From contig JAFMOC010000038.1 in the NCBI GenBank assembly GCA_019802505.1, positions 2,258,501 to 2,322,500 on the forward strand: DNA of 64,000 nucleotides, in the 5' to 3' direction. This DNA comes from Corydoras sp. C115. Taxonomy: Eukaryota > Chordata > Actinopteri > Siluriformes > Callichthyidae. Each line of letters starts with the position of its first letter. Position 1 is the first letter of the stretch. Under the pieces are notes generated by a model that was not told the origin of the DNA, did no database searches, and saw only the letters and a list, made by a program, of their open reading frames with translations. This document shows positions 34,082-46,816 of this stretch, piece by piece. The position numbers were made by a program, and so were the translations under genes.

Positions 34082-37000
34082 AATAAATTAGGGTATACAT
34101 ATTGTGGTGTCATTGTCCAAACTCTAATACAGAGAACAACTGTTCCCTTCTTTGGGTGGTGTATTGTTTATTGTCAGTTCTGCAGTGACATTGATGTGGT
34201 GAGGGGGTTCTAGCACATCAGTGCTGCTGTAGTTTCATTTAACCACCTCAGTGACACTGCTTTATTTGTGAATATAAAAAGGTCTTGAATATTTACCTAT
34301 TTTTTAGATCAAATGTGGATAATGGCATCACTTATTACATTAAATGATGTAAATGATAAAATAGAAGTGCTAAAGTCTATTTTATGAGGGTTTTCATTTG
34401 CACTCTGGTCCTCAGTTTAATGTAAGTCAGTTTATGCGACTCTAATTTAATGTAAGAATTAAAAAATTTGTTGTTATGGTTATTTATATCATGCCAAGTG
34501 TAGTTAATACTATATTTCTGCAGTGCAATGTTGGAGCAAAACCCATGTGGAATAGTGTTAAGTACTGATGACTTTTTCACTCGAAATGGAGTGTACCATT
34601 TTGAACCAATCTATTTAGGAGAGGCTCATGCATGGAACCATCAAAGAGGTGAGGTTCATACGCTTTGATATGTAATTCATGCAACTATCACATCTGTTTC
34701 ATTATTCCTATTTCTTGTATTATTTATTGCTAATAACTTACTGCCATTTAAGAATATGAAAATTGAAAATGAGAATTGAAATGTTAGTGTTGCTGAAACA
34801 AATGATAGATATTTTAAAATGTAAACAAGGTAACTGTATAGTTAGGCCTGGAATATGCAATTCAATGCAGATTTATTGCTTTAATTTCTTTTTAATGTCT
34901 AACACTCAGTGGTGATGCAACATTTTAAGGGAAATAGGACAGTATCCTGGACGTTTGGTCTACAGAAGTGTAGAACTTCCTCATATTAGACTAAATAAAG
35001 TTTCAGTGTGTCTACTAATGATCAGTTCTCTGCGCACGCTGGTTCTCCCACTCTCTTATCTCTGTATCAGAATGTAGTCAGAGACTTGATTTTTGTATTG
35101 AGACTGTCTTACCACACATAATTTAAAAGATGAACTAAATGAAGCTTAATGATGAAATAAAACATATTGACCTTTTTTTTCATAGGGCTATGAGATTTTG
35201 TTATTTTGTAAGTGTATCTTCCATTCAGACCCACCCAAATCTATTTTGCTTCTGTAACTAATCTATGTTTATTGTCTAAAAATATTTTTAAAAATAACAC
35301 AATGATTATTAATTTGCGATAGAGATATAGGCATTAGGATTTGTAAATATAAATTAAGGTTTATTAAAAATCATTTTAAAAGATGCATTGCCATTTAAAT
35401 AAAAAGCCTAACTATTTTTTTCAACATTCGGTTTGCTGGTCGAGTCTCCCAAACTGTGCAGTACCGTTTGCAGAATCATTAATTACAATTAATTTTGTCT
35501 TGTTCACAGCACAAGATGCTTTCATAAAAGGCTTTACACCTATAATTATAGACAATACCAATATGCAGTGTTGGGAAATGAAGCCATATGTTGCAATGGT
35601 AAGCCATCACTATTAAAATTGCACTTGTATGCAGCTTTAAATAAAGGCAGCTGCAAAATGACTAAATGTAAATTAAGGGGCACAAAGAGCCAATCTTGCT
35701 ACTAGAGTATGAAAATTACCACCTTTTAAAACAAAATACTATTTTGTTTTGAAAATAAATCATTGACAATGCTGTTTGCTTAAGTGTTTAAACCCTCTGC
35801 TGTGGTATTTTGTAATTCCTGGGCTGAGGATCAGTATTGGCTCACAACTGCTTGTCAGCAAATCCCTGTCTCTTTGCTGGTTAAATGCACATCTGTGGTA
35901 AAATGGTACTAAACTGTCTTTATTAGAGTCCACACAGCATATAAACACATTCAGGGTCAAGAAATGTGTAAAACAAAAGTACTGAAAAGTGAAATTGTGG
36001 CAGTTCAAACTGTTACCATTTGGAACATTATTTTTCTTGTGTCTTTTTAGGCGCTACGGTACAAGTATAGAGTTCTATTCCGTGAACCAAACACCTGGTG
36101 GAAGTTTAAACCTCGGGAGTTGGAGAAGTATGATATGTCCAAATTTCATAAATACAGAATCCACAATAGCAACCAGATGCATCGTAATGAGTCATTTATG
36201 CTAGATACTATATTTAGCGAAAATCTTGGCCTCCGGTAGCTTACAAGTAAAGACTAAGGACTGAACTACAAAAAGGAACCCTTAGAGTTATAGGAGTCTA
36301 TAGGAACAATTAGAGTTCAAGCTAAATTAAAAGTTTATTAAATAACTAACAACAATTGGTAACAGAATCAATTGAAGAAAAAAAAGATATATTTAAACCA
36401 TTAAAATTGTATTGTCTTGTAAAAAATTATATTAGAGTATACATGCTTTTTGCTTATAATGATGCTTTCTTCTAGATTTGACTGTGACATTTATGTAGAA
36501 TAAAATCTCGAACAACAATTTGCTTTCAAAATAATGACACAATCTTTTATTATTTGAAAGAATTGAGATTTCTATGAGTAAAGTTTGTAAAGTTGTATTA
36601 TTACTATTATTTAAAAATATCTGTATCACTGTACCAAATGGCTTTTTCACTGTTTCTCATTGCAGGCGTAGTAAACATGGTGTAACAAAAGAGAAGATTA
36701 AGCGCATGCTAGAAAACATGGATCGTTATGTATCTGTCCAGAATATAATGGGTTCCCAGGCAAAATCCACAGCTGTTTACGGTGCAGATGTTTCGCAGTG
36801 TGATCAATCATTGTAAGTTGTTATATAATTATGATACAGAATGTGTAGTAGCTGTAGTATTTTCTTGTGATTGATGATGTGCCTTGTGCATGCAATGTTG
36901 TATATTAGAACTGTCGAGTAAAATTCTGTACATTTATATTTCAAAATCTTTGATTTTTTTCTAAAGTACATAAATTAGGAATTGATCCTAAACTTTTGCC

Positions 37001-40000
37001 TTTCAACTTGCTAACATTTAATTCAATGCTTTAATATTTCATAATTTGCATTGTTTTGTTTTATAGGCATCCTTTATCAAGTCATCCTGACTTTCAGAGC
37101 GACTCTACGTTTAGGAAACATGGTAGCCAGCTTTCCTCCTCCTTGCCAGATGTTTCATCTTTGGATATTAATTGTAGTCCCAGTTCATCAAACATGTGTT
37201 TATCAGAGGGTTCACCCAAAGCAAACATTGTTGCAGAATCTCTGGCCACCGTAGAGAATGTTGCAGAAGATTTTGAAGCTGCACATCCTGATCTACCAGA
37301 TATGGCAGATCTAGGCCTAAAATTAGATGCGTCACTTAGCATTTCTGTGGTTGATACCTGCAAAAGTAATGAGGACTCTGGCATTTTAGAGAATAACACA
37401 ATGTCAATAGGCCAGCGTGTAAGAAGAGAGAGGGAACGCAGTAGAATTGTAGACAAAGATGCCATGTATGATCCAACTGAAAATGATTTTAGTTGTCAAA
37501 ATGCAGGTCTGAATAATTTAACAACAGATAGGGCTGACATTGATGATTATATAAAACCAGTACAGCAGGATTTTGTTGGTGATTGGCCTTTACAAAGTCT
37601 TGAACAGCGTGACCAAAATAATTGGAGATCACAGAATTTGAAAAAGTATGAGGTAACATTAGACTTGGAAGCTATAAAATCTGATAACAGATTGTTAATG
37701 GGTATAGATTTGGAAGCTTTAGGTAAATCAGAGTGTTTAAATTCTTTGAATTTTCCTCATATAGATGAAACTCAAATTACCGAAGGTACAAAACAGGATT
37801 CCATATGTTTTGGAAGCGAAAAAATGCCTGTAAACCTAGAAGTAAAGACTCAGACAGAGATCCCAGACTGCCGTTCAGACCTGAAATCTGAATCTTTTAC
37901 TGGTTTACAAATTATCAGCTCCCATATTCAAAGTTTAACTCAAAAGATTGAACTAAATCAGGATACGGATACTCCATCGATTTGTGAGACAGTCAGTTCC
38001 TCAGGCATCTGGGCTCAGTTAGACCCACCAAATGACGACACTGTCTCAACACAAACAGACCCCCAGGACTTTGCTCTTCTGTGGAGAATTACCCATCAAC
38101 AGTGTTCTGAGCATGATTCAGGGAACTCCTTCAGGGAAATTTCAGTTCTAGTGGGAAACCCATTGCATTTTGTACCAAAACTAAAAAACGAAAGTTCTCC
38201 AGAACGACAACTGGTTCCATACCGTGTATGTCATGAAAAGGGATCTCAGGTAGAGGAAAATGACTTAAAAGAATTACTAGTTAAACAGCACAGTCTGGAG
38301 ATACTAAGCCATTTATTTAAACGTGTTTCAATGGCAACTTTAGAGGACCTGTTTGAGAAGTGTCACCAGGACATTGACTGGACTACCAACTTACTGCTGG
38401 ATTCTGGTGAATGCCTTGATTTTGAAAGTCAATTAGATCAACATTCTGAGAAGGATTTAGTTCAAGTAACTATAAATGATCTTAAAATTGAATCCATGTT
38501 GGACCCACTTATTGAACTAGCTACTTATGAAGGTATTGAAGAACCGATTGACACCTTAAATATAAGTGAAGATTGCTGCTTACCCCATGTTGCCGATGGG
38601 GAACCTGCAGACAAAAATAAAAATGATGAGCAGCACAAAAATATGAAGCATTCACATAACGCAGACCAAATAGAAACAGGTGGGTTGTGTGATGATACTT
38701 CAGAATCTGCTATTGTAATCAATCCAAATCAACCTCTGTTAGAATACAGACCACTAATGTCTACACTACATGTAAAATCTGTTTAAATATGTTTTATTAT
38801 GCCAGAAAGCATACAGACTTCACAAGAGCAAGTGGTTAAGAAGTACTTAGTTGGTGGCCAGGCAATATATAGTGACAATGACACTGGAGATGGCGAGGGA
38901 CAAGCAGATGGGGAAATTATGGAGGAAATATCTGCCATTACACAGTCCTTGCTGACCAGGCTTGAAGAGATGGATTTCAAGAAGGAGGCGGAAAGAACGA
39001 AAATACAAGAGGAGAGCAGGGGCCTTCAGAACAATGGCCGAATGAACATTCAGACACTGGAGTTGAAACTTACTACCGAATTTGCACTGCAGCTAACTGA
39101 ACTGTTTGGACCAGTAGGGACATCTCCAGGTAAATGTCTGATTTTCATACACAACAGTCCATAGAGTTTGAGGCAGTTTTGCAAACAAGTTGGTGAATAT
39201 ATGAGTCAAAGAGAATCATATAATAAAGACAAAGACTATAGTATTACACATTGTATACAATGCATGCATACAACTGTATGTACTAAGTAATTGTCATTTC
39301 TGGTGGCCTTGGTATAATCCAAAATTAATCTGTATAAAATATGTGCTTAGACATGCTGTGTGTTTTATGCTCACTATAGTACACTGTATGTATTTGTGGG
39401 TTAATATGGAATAGAAGCTGCTCAAGTAAAAATGCTAATTTAATTTTTATTAGTCTTTTAAGATAAGATAAGATAAGAAGAACTTTATTTGTCCCACAGT
39501 GGGGAAATTCACAGATTGAAATCAGTAAATTAGTGGAACAATGAGAAAATGAACTGAAAAAGACAGCAAATGATACCTAAATATTATCAGATAAATCAAA
39601 CGTGTTTTGTTGATCTTTGTGAAGGTGAGTTTTGTCCAGGAGATTGTTCAGTGCTGTTGGACCTGAAGTTTGCCAAATTGTTGCACCAAAAATGGAAGGA
39701 AACCATTGAGGTTATAACATTTTGTTTACGTGACTTAATATGCACATTTGAAACAAATAACTTCAAAGAAAATGTAGTTAAAACGCATTAAAAAGTACTA
39801 TTCCTTTTGGTAGGAAAGGCAAAGGCAAGAAGCTTTCGCTTATCATCTTCTGCAAGAAAGTAAGACTCTCCTATTTTAAGCATCTTTGTTGTCTTTAAAA
39901 GATATAAAAAAAAATGTTACCATTTTCCTACTGAATGATCAGCAAAGAGACTCTGCTGCACATTTTCTTCTTGGCACAGATGATTACTCGTCATTAATCA

Positions 40001-43000
40001 GTCAGTCTGCCTCTCAAGATGTTTATTTCATGGACCAGTGGAATGTAAATCGGCAGCCAGTGTCTCTCAGAGAAATCATGGTCGAGGAGCAGGCGATGCA
40101 GGACATCATGGAGAAAGTAAAGACTTAATAGTATATACGATTCTTGTCTTTAAAATATGTTCTCATTCTGCAATGCAGCCTTTTTGCTTTTGTTTATGTA
40201 GTCTAGATCAAGTCAGTTGGATTTAAACAAGAAAGATGGAGCGACCGTCTTAAAGGAGAAACAGCTCTTTTCGCTCTTCCCCACTATCGATCGACACTTT
40301 CTCAGGGACATTCTTCACGACCACAAGTAAGCGCAGGATGTTTGAATATTTAGTGCAGTAACAGTGTACACAATACACCCAATACAATACAGTATTATAG
40401 TAGAATACAAGTCTATACAATAGTATATACAAGTGCACTGCTATGACTTGGTCACGAAACATGAGCTGAAGGTCATCTTTTTTGCAATAAAACATGACGG
40501 CAAGCATTCTGTTATTTAAATGTCACTTTGTAGTAATATAAATTTAATATTAATAAGTCACATATAAAGATTTATATGGTGGCACGGTGGCTTAGTGGTT
40601 AGCACGTTCGCCTCTCAGCGCTAGGGATTCCCGGTTCGAATCCCCATCTGGGTGGAGTTTCCATGTTCTCCCCGTGTCTGCGTGGGTTTCCTCCGGGTTC
40701 TCCGGTTTCCCCCCACAGTCCAAAAACATGGATCAAGTTAATTGAATTCTCGAAATTGCCCCATATAGTGTGTCTGTGTGAGTGAGTGTGTGCCCAGCGA
40801 TGGATTGGCGCCCTGTCCTGGGTCTATCTGCCCAGCGCCCGAGATGTTCTCCCCTGGATGGGCATGGGGAACCCCACCGCAACCCTAGTGGAGGATGGAG
40901 CGGGAGATAATGAATGAATGATAAAGATTTATTTGCTTGACTCTGCATGACTATATTCATTCATTCATTCATTATCTCCCGCTTTATCCTATATTAGGGT
41001 CGCGGTGGGGTTCCCCATGCCCATCCAGGGGAGAACGTTTGGGGCGCTGGGAAGATACACCCTAGACAGGGTGCCAATCTATCGCTGGGCACACACTCAC
41101 ATACACAGACACACACACACACTCTATATGGGGCAATTTGGAGAACTCAATTGACTTGATCCATGTTTTTGGACTGTGGGAGGAAACCAGAGAACCCGGA
41201 GGCAATTTGGAGAACTCAATTGACTTGATCCATGTTTTTGGACTGTGGGAGGAAACCGGAGAACCCGGAGGAAACCTACACGGACACGGGGAGAACATGG
41301 AAACTCCACCCAGATGGGGATTCGAACCAGGAATCCCTAGAGCTGAGAGGCGAACATGCTAACCACTAAGCCACCGTGCCGCCCTGCATGACTATATTCA
41401 TTCATTCATTATCTCCCGCTTTATCCTATATTAGGGTTGCGGTGGGGTTCCCCATGCCCATCCAGGGGAGAACGTCTCGGGCGCTGGGCAGATAGACCCA
41501 GGACAGGGCGCCAATCCATCGCTGGACACACACTCACACACACAGACACACTCTATATTGGGCAATTTTTGAGAATTCAATTCACATTGATCCATGTTTT
41601 TGGACTGTGGGAGGAAACCGGAGAACCCGGAGGAAACCCACACGGACACGGGGAGAACATGGAAACTCCACCCAGATGGGGATTCGAACCGGGAATCCCT
41701 AGTGCTGAGAGGAGAACGTGCAAACCACTAAGCCACCGTGCCGCCCTGCATGACTATATGTTTAAGATAATTGATGTCCTGTAATATTGATTTAACAAAA
41801 TGGTAAAAACCCTCAATGAAGAGTTTCTCTATTTACTCCATTTTCTATGAAGTGTAGCAACAAGCCAAAACTGTGCATGTAGCATGAACAGCAGTTCAGT
41901 TAAACTGGTCTGTGGTACTAAACACTGTTTTATTAGCAGTGTATCAGTAACTGCACCCTGTGTATGTACAGTTACTCACTGGAGCAGACGGTGCAATTTC
42001 TACACATACTGCTGGATGAAGGACCTGTGAAAAATGTAGTGGCCTCCAAAATCACTTATGAAGCTAAAGGGACACATCGAGCTTCTAGTAAAGAAAGGGT
42101 ATGTTTCCTTATTTGTTCTTCTTGAGGTGCTTCTACTGTTATGTTTATTTTACTAGGTGCAATGTTTGCAGAACATAATTTAATGATGTACTTCTTAAGC
42201 ACTACCTTCTTTAGTAACAATTAGGCAAAATGTATTAAGGTTGAAAAGTGTAAAAGAGTTAAATATTAAATATAATATATTAATGTAAGGGCGGCACGGT
42301 GGCTTAGTGGTTAGCACGTTCACCTCGCTAGGGATTCCCGGTTCGAATCCCCATCTGGGTGGAGTTTCCATGTTCTCCCCGTGTCCGTGTGGGTTTCCTC
42401 CGGGTTCTCCGGTTTCCTCCCACAGTCCAAAAACATGGATCAAGTTAATTGAGTTCTCTAAATTGCCCCATATAGAGTGAGTTTGAGTGTGTGAGTGTGT
42501 ACCCAGTGATGGATTGGCGCCCTGTCCTGGGTGTATCTGCCCAGCCCTCGAGACCTTCTCCCCTGGATGTGCATGGGGAACCCCACCGCGACCCTAATAG
42601 AGGATAAAGCGGGAGATAATGAATGAATGAATGAATATTAATGTAAATAAATAAATGTACCTTCTAAAACGTGGAGAAAAAAATTGATTTCCAACTAACA
42701 TTATAGAAACTTATAAATTTGCTAAACTAATTAGGAACTAAATAATTGTAGATAGCACTAAGGCAACAGGAAAATGAATTGTAATTGAATATGATTGATT
42801 CAGGAGAAAAGGGGAAAACCCAGTATTGAGCAGTGAATGTCTTTGGAATATGGATGTATGATTTCATGCTGTTCTAAACAGTTTTAAAAACCTTTAAATA
42901 TCAATTTTAGTGGGATAAATTCATTCATCTATTATCTCCCGCTTTATCCTCTAGTAGGGTCGCGGTGGGGTTCCCCATGCCCATCCAGGGGAGAACGTCT

Positions 43001-45124
43001 CGGGCGCTGGGCAGATACACCCAGGACAGGGCGCCAATCCATCGCTGGGCACACACTCACTCACACAGACACACTATATATGGGGCAATTTGGAGAACTC
43101 AATTGACTTGATCCATGTTTTTGGACTGTGGGAGGAAACCGGAGAACCTGAAGGAAACCCACGCGGACATGGAACATGGAAACTCCACCCAGATGGGGAT
43201 TCGAACCAGGAATAGTGCTGAGAAGCGAACGTGCTAACCACTAAGCCACCGTGCCGCCCTAGTGGGATAAATGTTTATGTGAATATTTTTGCCTTTTGTA
43301 CGTGGACTGATGGCCTGTCCATGTATTAAGGGCTATAATAGGCTCTGTAAGCCTAATTAGGACAACAAGTTGGACAATAAATGAATTAATAAAAAACAAT
43401 TCACTTTGGCTTTTGTGAAACCACGAGTGCTCAAAGAACATAAAGACTTTAATCTTGCTGCATCAACTGCAATTTTTGGTTCTGTTTGTTTTTGGATTCT
43501 CAGAAGCAGAAAAATGACAAAGAGGTGATGGTGGCATTTCAGGACACAGAAGATCCAGAGTATGAAGACTTCCGCACCGAAGCTGTACTTCAGCGGCGAC
43601 GCCAGCAGGAATGTTTTAATAAAGCTGCTGAAGCTCACCGACAGGGGCACAAGGATGTGGCCAGCTTTTATGCTCAGCAGGTTTTCTACACACTCAAATA
43701 ATATAACAGAGTGAAGCATGGTGTTCATGGCGTCTTAGTTACTTAACATTTTATACTTAATGTGTGGCATGGTAGTGCAGCAGCTGGTGCCTCAGAATTA
43801 CAGCAGGAATATCTCTGGTTAGATTCCTGGTTGGGACAAACAAAGGTCCTTTCTAAGTGGTTCCTACCTTGTCCTACCTTGACCTTGTTTATTTTATTTA
43901 CTTTTTTAAATTTTACATCTCTGTGCACAAACACAGTTCCAATGTTTTCTAGATAGAACAGCCATTAACAGCGGGAAATAAATTCCCAAACATACAACGG
44001 TAACAATGACTGTGTCTCTTTGAAGGGTCACTTACATGGGCAGAGGATGAAGGAGGCGAATCACCGTGCAGCAGTGCAAATATTCAAGCGTGTTAATGCC
44101 ACACTACTGCCTCAGAATGTTCTAGATCTGCATGGACTGCATGTTGATGAAGCATTGCATCATCTGCAGCAGGTCCTCGCAGACAAAACCTTAGGTAAGT
44201 GATCCCATCCACATGTACACCAGACTCCTGGCTTTGAATTATTTCATTGTTATTTCAGATCAAAAGAGGTTATTAAATAGAGTGCAATAGAGTAGCGCTC
44301 TTGAGTAAAATAAGTAAGTAATCTAAACCATCCCGTCCTAAATAATATCTGTGTTTTTTGATGTGGACAAAATTTATGATAAGATGAAATACGGCAGTTA
44401 AAAGTGCCCAATGCGAGTTAGGAGCATCTAAATTGGGTATTCCATATATATTGTATAAATAAGAATTTAAAGATGGTGAAAACATCACAATTACTTGAGT
44501 GTTGCTTGTGATGTAACCTAAAACAGATTTCATTTAGAAATGTAGTTCTTACAGTTCATTGGATATTAAATGGTATTTGTGAGTATCTGTAATCGAGCAG
44601 GTCTTCGCTTGGTTGTAGTTCCGACTTCAGTTCAGATGAGTATGAAGATCAAAAGATAACGTCAATAAGAAAGTGAGATTTGAGCAAATTCTCCAAACTC
44701 AGCACTATTATGTATTATAGTTATAAAGCTGTAATTATGTTTAAAAACTGAGTGCTGTTTCACTCAGACAGAATGAGAATGAGTCAGCCATAACCACTTC
44801 AGTCATTTTGTAGCTCCTTTTATCTTTTAGACTGCTATTAACTGTAAGTTTTTGTATAACAAACTTCCTGTTCCTTGTCAGAATGGCAGCAAGGCCTTTG
44901 CCGCCCCCAGCTGTCAGTCATCACAGGGCGAGGTAATCACAGTCAAGGAGGTGTGGCCCGCATTAGACCGGCTGTCCTCGACTACCTTAAGAGCCAACAT
45001 TACAGGTATGTTCACATGCACTCTTGTATCCTGCTGTTTGGATTTCCGATTCATGTCTTCTCCCTGTCCTTCTCTCAGGTTTGTTGAGACCAAACCAGGA
45101 TTGGTGCTCATAACGTTGCACTAA
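30947..45124 (+). CDS. n4bp2: NEDD4-binding protein 2 (B3BP), complete, about 17 coding exons
   Basis: N4BP2 binds NEDD4 and BCL3, has 5'-polynucleotide kinase activity, and carries a MutS2-type SMR domain with nicking activity. Exons: 30947-31169, 32999-33902, 34524-34648, 35510-35598, 36051-36127, 36666-36812, 37067-38679, 38806-39129, 39625-39710, 39814-39859, 39902 or 39950-40116, 40202-40326, 41972-42098, 43504-43680, 44026-44194, 44882-45005, 45079-45124. The start MPRKKKNGPG matches the family. Residues about 50-88 form a CUE-like helix bundle (MFSHLEPEVVYIVLSEAEFK, ENAMDALLEL). The P-loop GAPGSGKST is near residue 365. IIIDNTNMQCWEMKPYV follows in the kinase domain. The SMR domain near the end has DLHGLHVDEAL and ITGRGNHSQGG. 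Length is 1522-1538 residues (human about 1770). The ends of exon 7 and the start of exon 11 are the least certain. Confidence 0.93.
31315..31659 (+). mobile_element. V-SINE-like SINE (family A), copy 8
   Basis: Full-length copy in n4bp2 intron 1, preceded by ATGTAAAATAATCTTTTCC, a string that recurs before copy 10. Confidence 0.9.
31678..32017 (+). mobile_element. V-SINE-like SINE (family A), copy 9
   Basis: Near full-length, lacking part of the CCCCGTGTC stretch. It is flanked by AAATGTAAAATAA on both sides. Confidence 0.9.
32036..32364 (+). mobile_element. V-SINE-like SINE (family A), copy 10
   Basis: A more diverged copy with a damaged box B. Its tail has changed to GGATGGAT repeats. 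It lies directly after copy 9. Confidence 0.85.
32431..32478. repeat. (CA)n(TA)n microsatellite
   Basis: About 18 CA units then a short TA run, in n4bp2 intron 1. Confidence 0.95.
33991..34077. repeat. (GTAT)n(TA)n microsatellite
   Basis: Short GTAT repeats then about 38 TA units, in n4bp2 intron 2, 90 bp after the P-loop exon. Confidence 0.95.
39461..39516 (+). mobile_element. LINE/SINE tail fragment with (AAGAT)n
   Basis: AGATA repeats joined to AACTTTATTTGTCCC and GGGGAAATTCA, the common reverse-oriented end of fish non-LTR elements. It is a short relic in n4bp2 intron 8. Confidence 0.5.
40578..40920 (+). mobile_element. V-SINE-like SINE (family A), copy 11
   Basis: Full-length copy in n4bp2 intron 12. 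ATAAAGATTTAT occurs on both sides as the target duplication. Confidence 0.92.
40957..41383 (-). mobile_element. V-SINE-like SINE (family A), copy 12, with internal duplication
   Basis: Minus-strand copy flanked by the 14-base target CTGCATGACTATAT. A segment of about 66 bp (GGCAATTTGGAGAACTCAAT through GAACCCGGA) is present twice in tandem at about 41136-41268. Confidence 0.92.
41398..41745 (-). mobile_element. V-SINE-like SINE (family A), copy 13
   Basis: A second minus-strand copy directly after copy 12. The same 14-base target CTGCATGACTATAT occurs three times, at 40943-40956, 41384-41397 and 41746-41759, so each SINE is bounded by it. Confidence 0.93.
42289..42634 (+). mobile_element. 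V-SINE-like SINE (family A), copy 14
   Basis: Full-length copy in n4bp2 intron 13, with ATATTAATGTAA on both sides. Confidence 0.92.
42919..43258 (-). mobile_element. V-SINE-like SINE (family A), copy 15
   Basis: Minus-strand copy with target duplication TAGTGGGATAAAT before and after, in n4bp2 intron 13. Confidence 0.92.
43758..43870 (+). mobile_element. Decayed tRNA-headed SINE fragment
   Basis: GTGTGGCATGGTAGTGCAGCA, TGGTGCCTCAGAATTACAGC and GGTTAGATTCCTGG resemble the head and box B of a fish SINE unlike family A. The 3' part is lost. It is in n4bp2 intron 14. Confidence 0.45.
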
Positions 45125-46059
45125 ACTGCTGCTATCAAGCGACAGATCACGATTCATTTTTATTTTGTCTCTTCACACAGTGTTTTATCCATAAGTGTTA
45201 CTCCGTTTCGGTACCCGATGTCTTTGAATGTATAACCACCACTGAGGCCTTGATCAGAAATCCAAAGCAATCTTTGCATATAATAATTAAATATCTTTAT
45301 CAGCGCTGTCACAATCTAAAATTTGTTGTATAAATTTTGGATTAAGGCCATGTTTAATGGAGGCTTAAGAGTATATTGATGTCAACTGCTAAAATATTTT
45401 GTAAAGACTTGGTCGAACAATTTTTGTACATCTACACACATGCATACAGTCTATAGTCAGTATTTGATGTTAGTCAGGTAATTCTTTTCTAACGGTGCTT
45501 TGATAACTCAATCAGTAGGTGGCACTTATTGTGACTAAACTGTATATATGGAAAAATATTTTTTCAAAATGTTCTTTTAAATATCCAGGATGACTATAAA
45601 ACACTGAGTATTGTATCCGAAACTTAATGATTGCACAGTCAATTAGTCTTATGATCACCTATCACTAGTTTTAAACATACTGGAGGGTTTTATTCCAGTC
45701 TTCCCTTGTTCCAGTATTTGATGAAGAAGCATCCATTGCTGTATTTACATTTGTCTTTTCTTCCCCAGCCAAATACTTTCCATTAGAAATGTTTTTTTTA
45801 TTTTAAAAACTTGACTGTTACGCACACATGCGTTAATACCACTTAAATATTTATGAATCAGGAACTCTTCAGTTCATACTTATAGTTATGCTGTTCTATT
45901 ACTGTACTATTTTTTTTTAATTGACACCTATCTGTGGTGAGAGAACAAGTATACAGTTTTTATTTTATATTTTTACAGTGCATTTCTCCTCTGTGTATGA
46001 TTCATTTAAAAACATTGGAGATACTTGTAATTTATACCCCTTATGTACTTTATCTCTTA

Positions 46060-46105
<46 letters not shown>

Positions 46106-46545
46106 TCCAAATCTATTTACTGCTAATCATATTTTTTATATTTATTTGCTAGTGCAAAGTCAGCAGACATGTTGTTGATCAATAGATATATGCACTGAAA
46201 ATGTATTAACAACAAAAACAGTTTCTGCTTCTCTTCTTGTGTTTTTAGTGTAATCTTAATGTTACTCAGTGATCTTTTTAGACTTCCTCTTATCCTTTGC
46301 AGTTTTGTCCCGTTGACAGTTAATAAATTATTACAACATACCTCCTCAATGATTAATCACTATTTTCTTGTGAAAAAGAAAGCTTTCTGCAACATTTATC
46401 AAATGTTATACGATGATGTATATTCTTAACATTTATGAAGCTGCTCGAATTTTTGTGATCTTTTGTTGAATGGTGATCTATACATCTGTACAGCAATTTT
46501 GAATGTCTGCTTTTTGTAGCAATAAAAAAGCAACACAAAAGCAAT
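45125..46545 (+). other. n4bp2 3' UTR (inferred)
   Basis: AT-rich and non-coding after the stop. Poly(A) signal candidates are AATAAA at about 46322 and 46521-46526. It contains a (TA)n run at 46063-46101. The end is inferred from the last signal. Confidence 0.5.
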
Positions 46546-46762
46546 ATAATTCCACTAATGTTATTTGTTTCAGTTCTTTTTCCATTTTATTAAACAGCTC
46601 ATCACTAATGAGTGTAATAATAAGACGGGTGATATTTTAATTAATAATTCCTCTAAAATAGTCTACCCCAGTAGAGGGTGCAGTGATGGACAGGGACAAG
46701 ACAGCTGTTTTAAAAAAGACTTTTGTGGTTTTGTGTAATAAATTATTACATATGAAAGTCTG

Positions 46763-46816
<54 letters not shown>

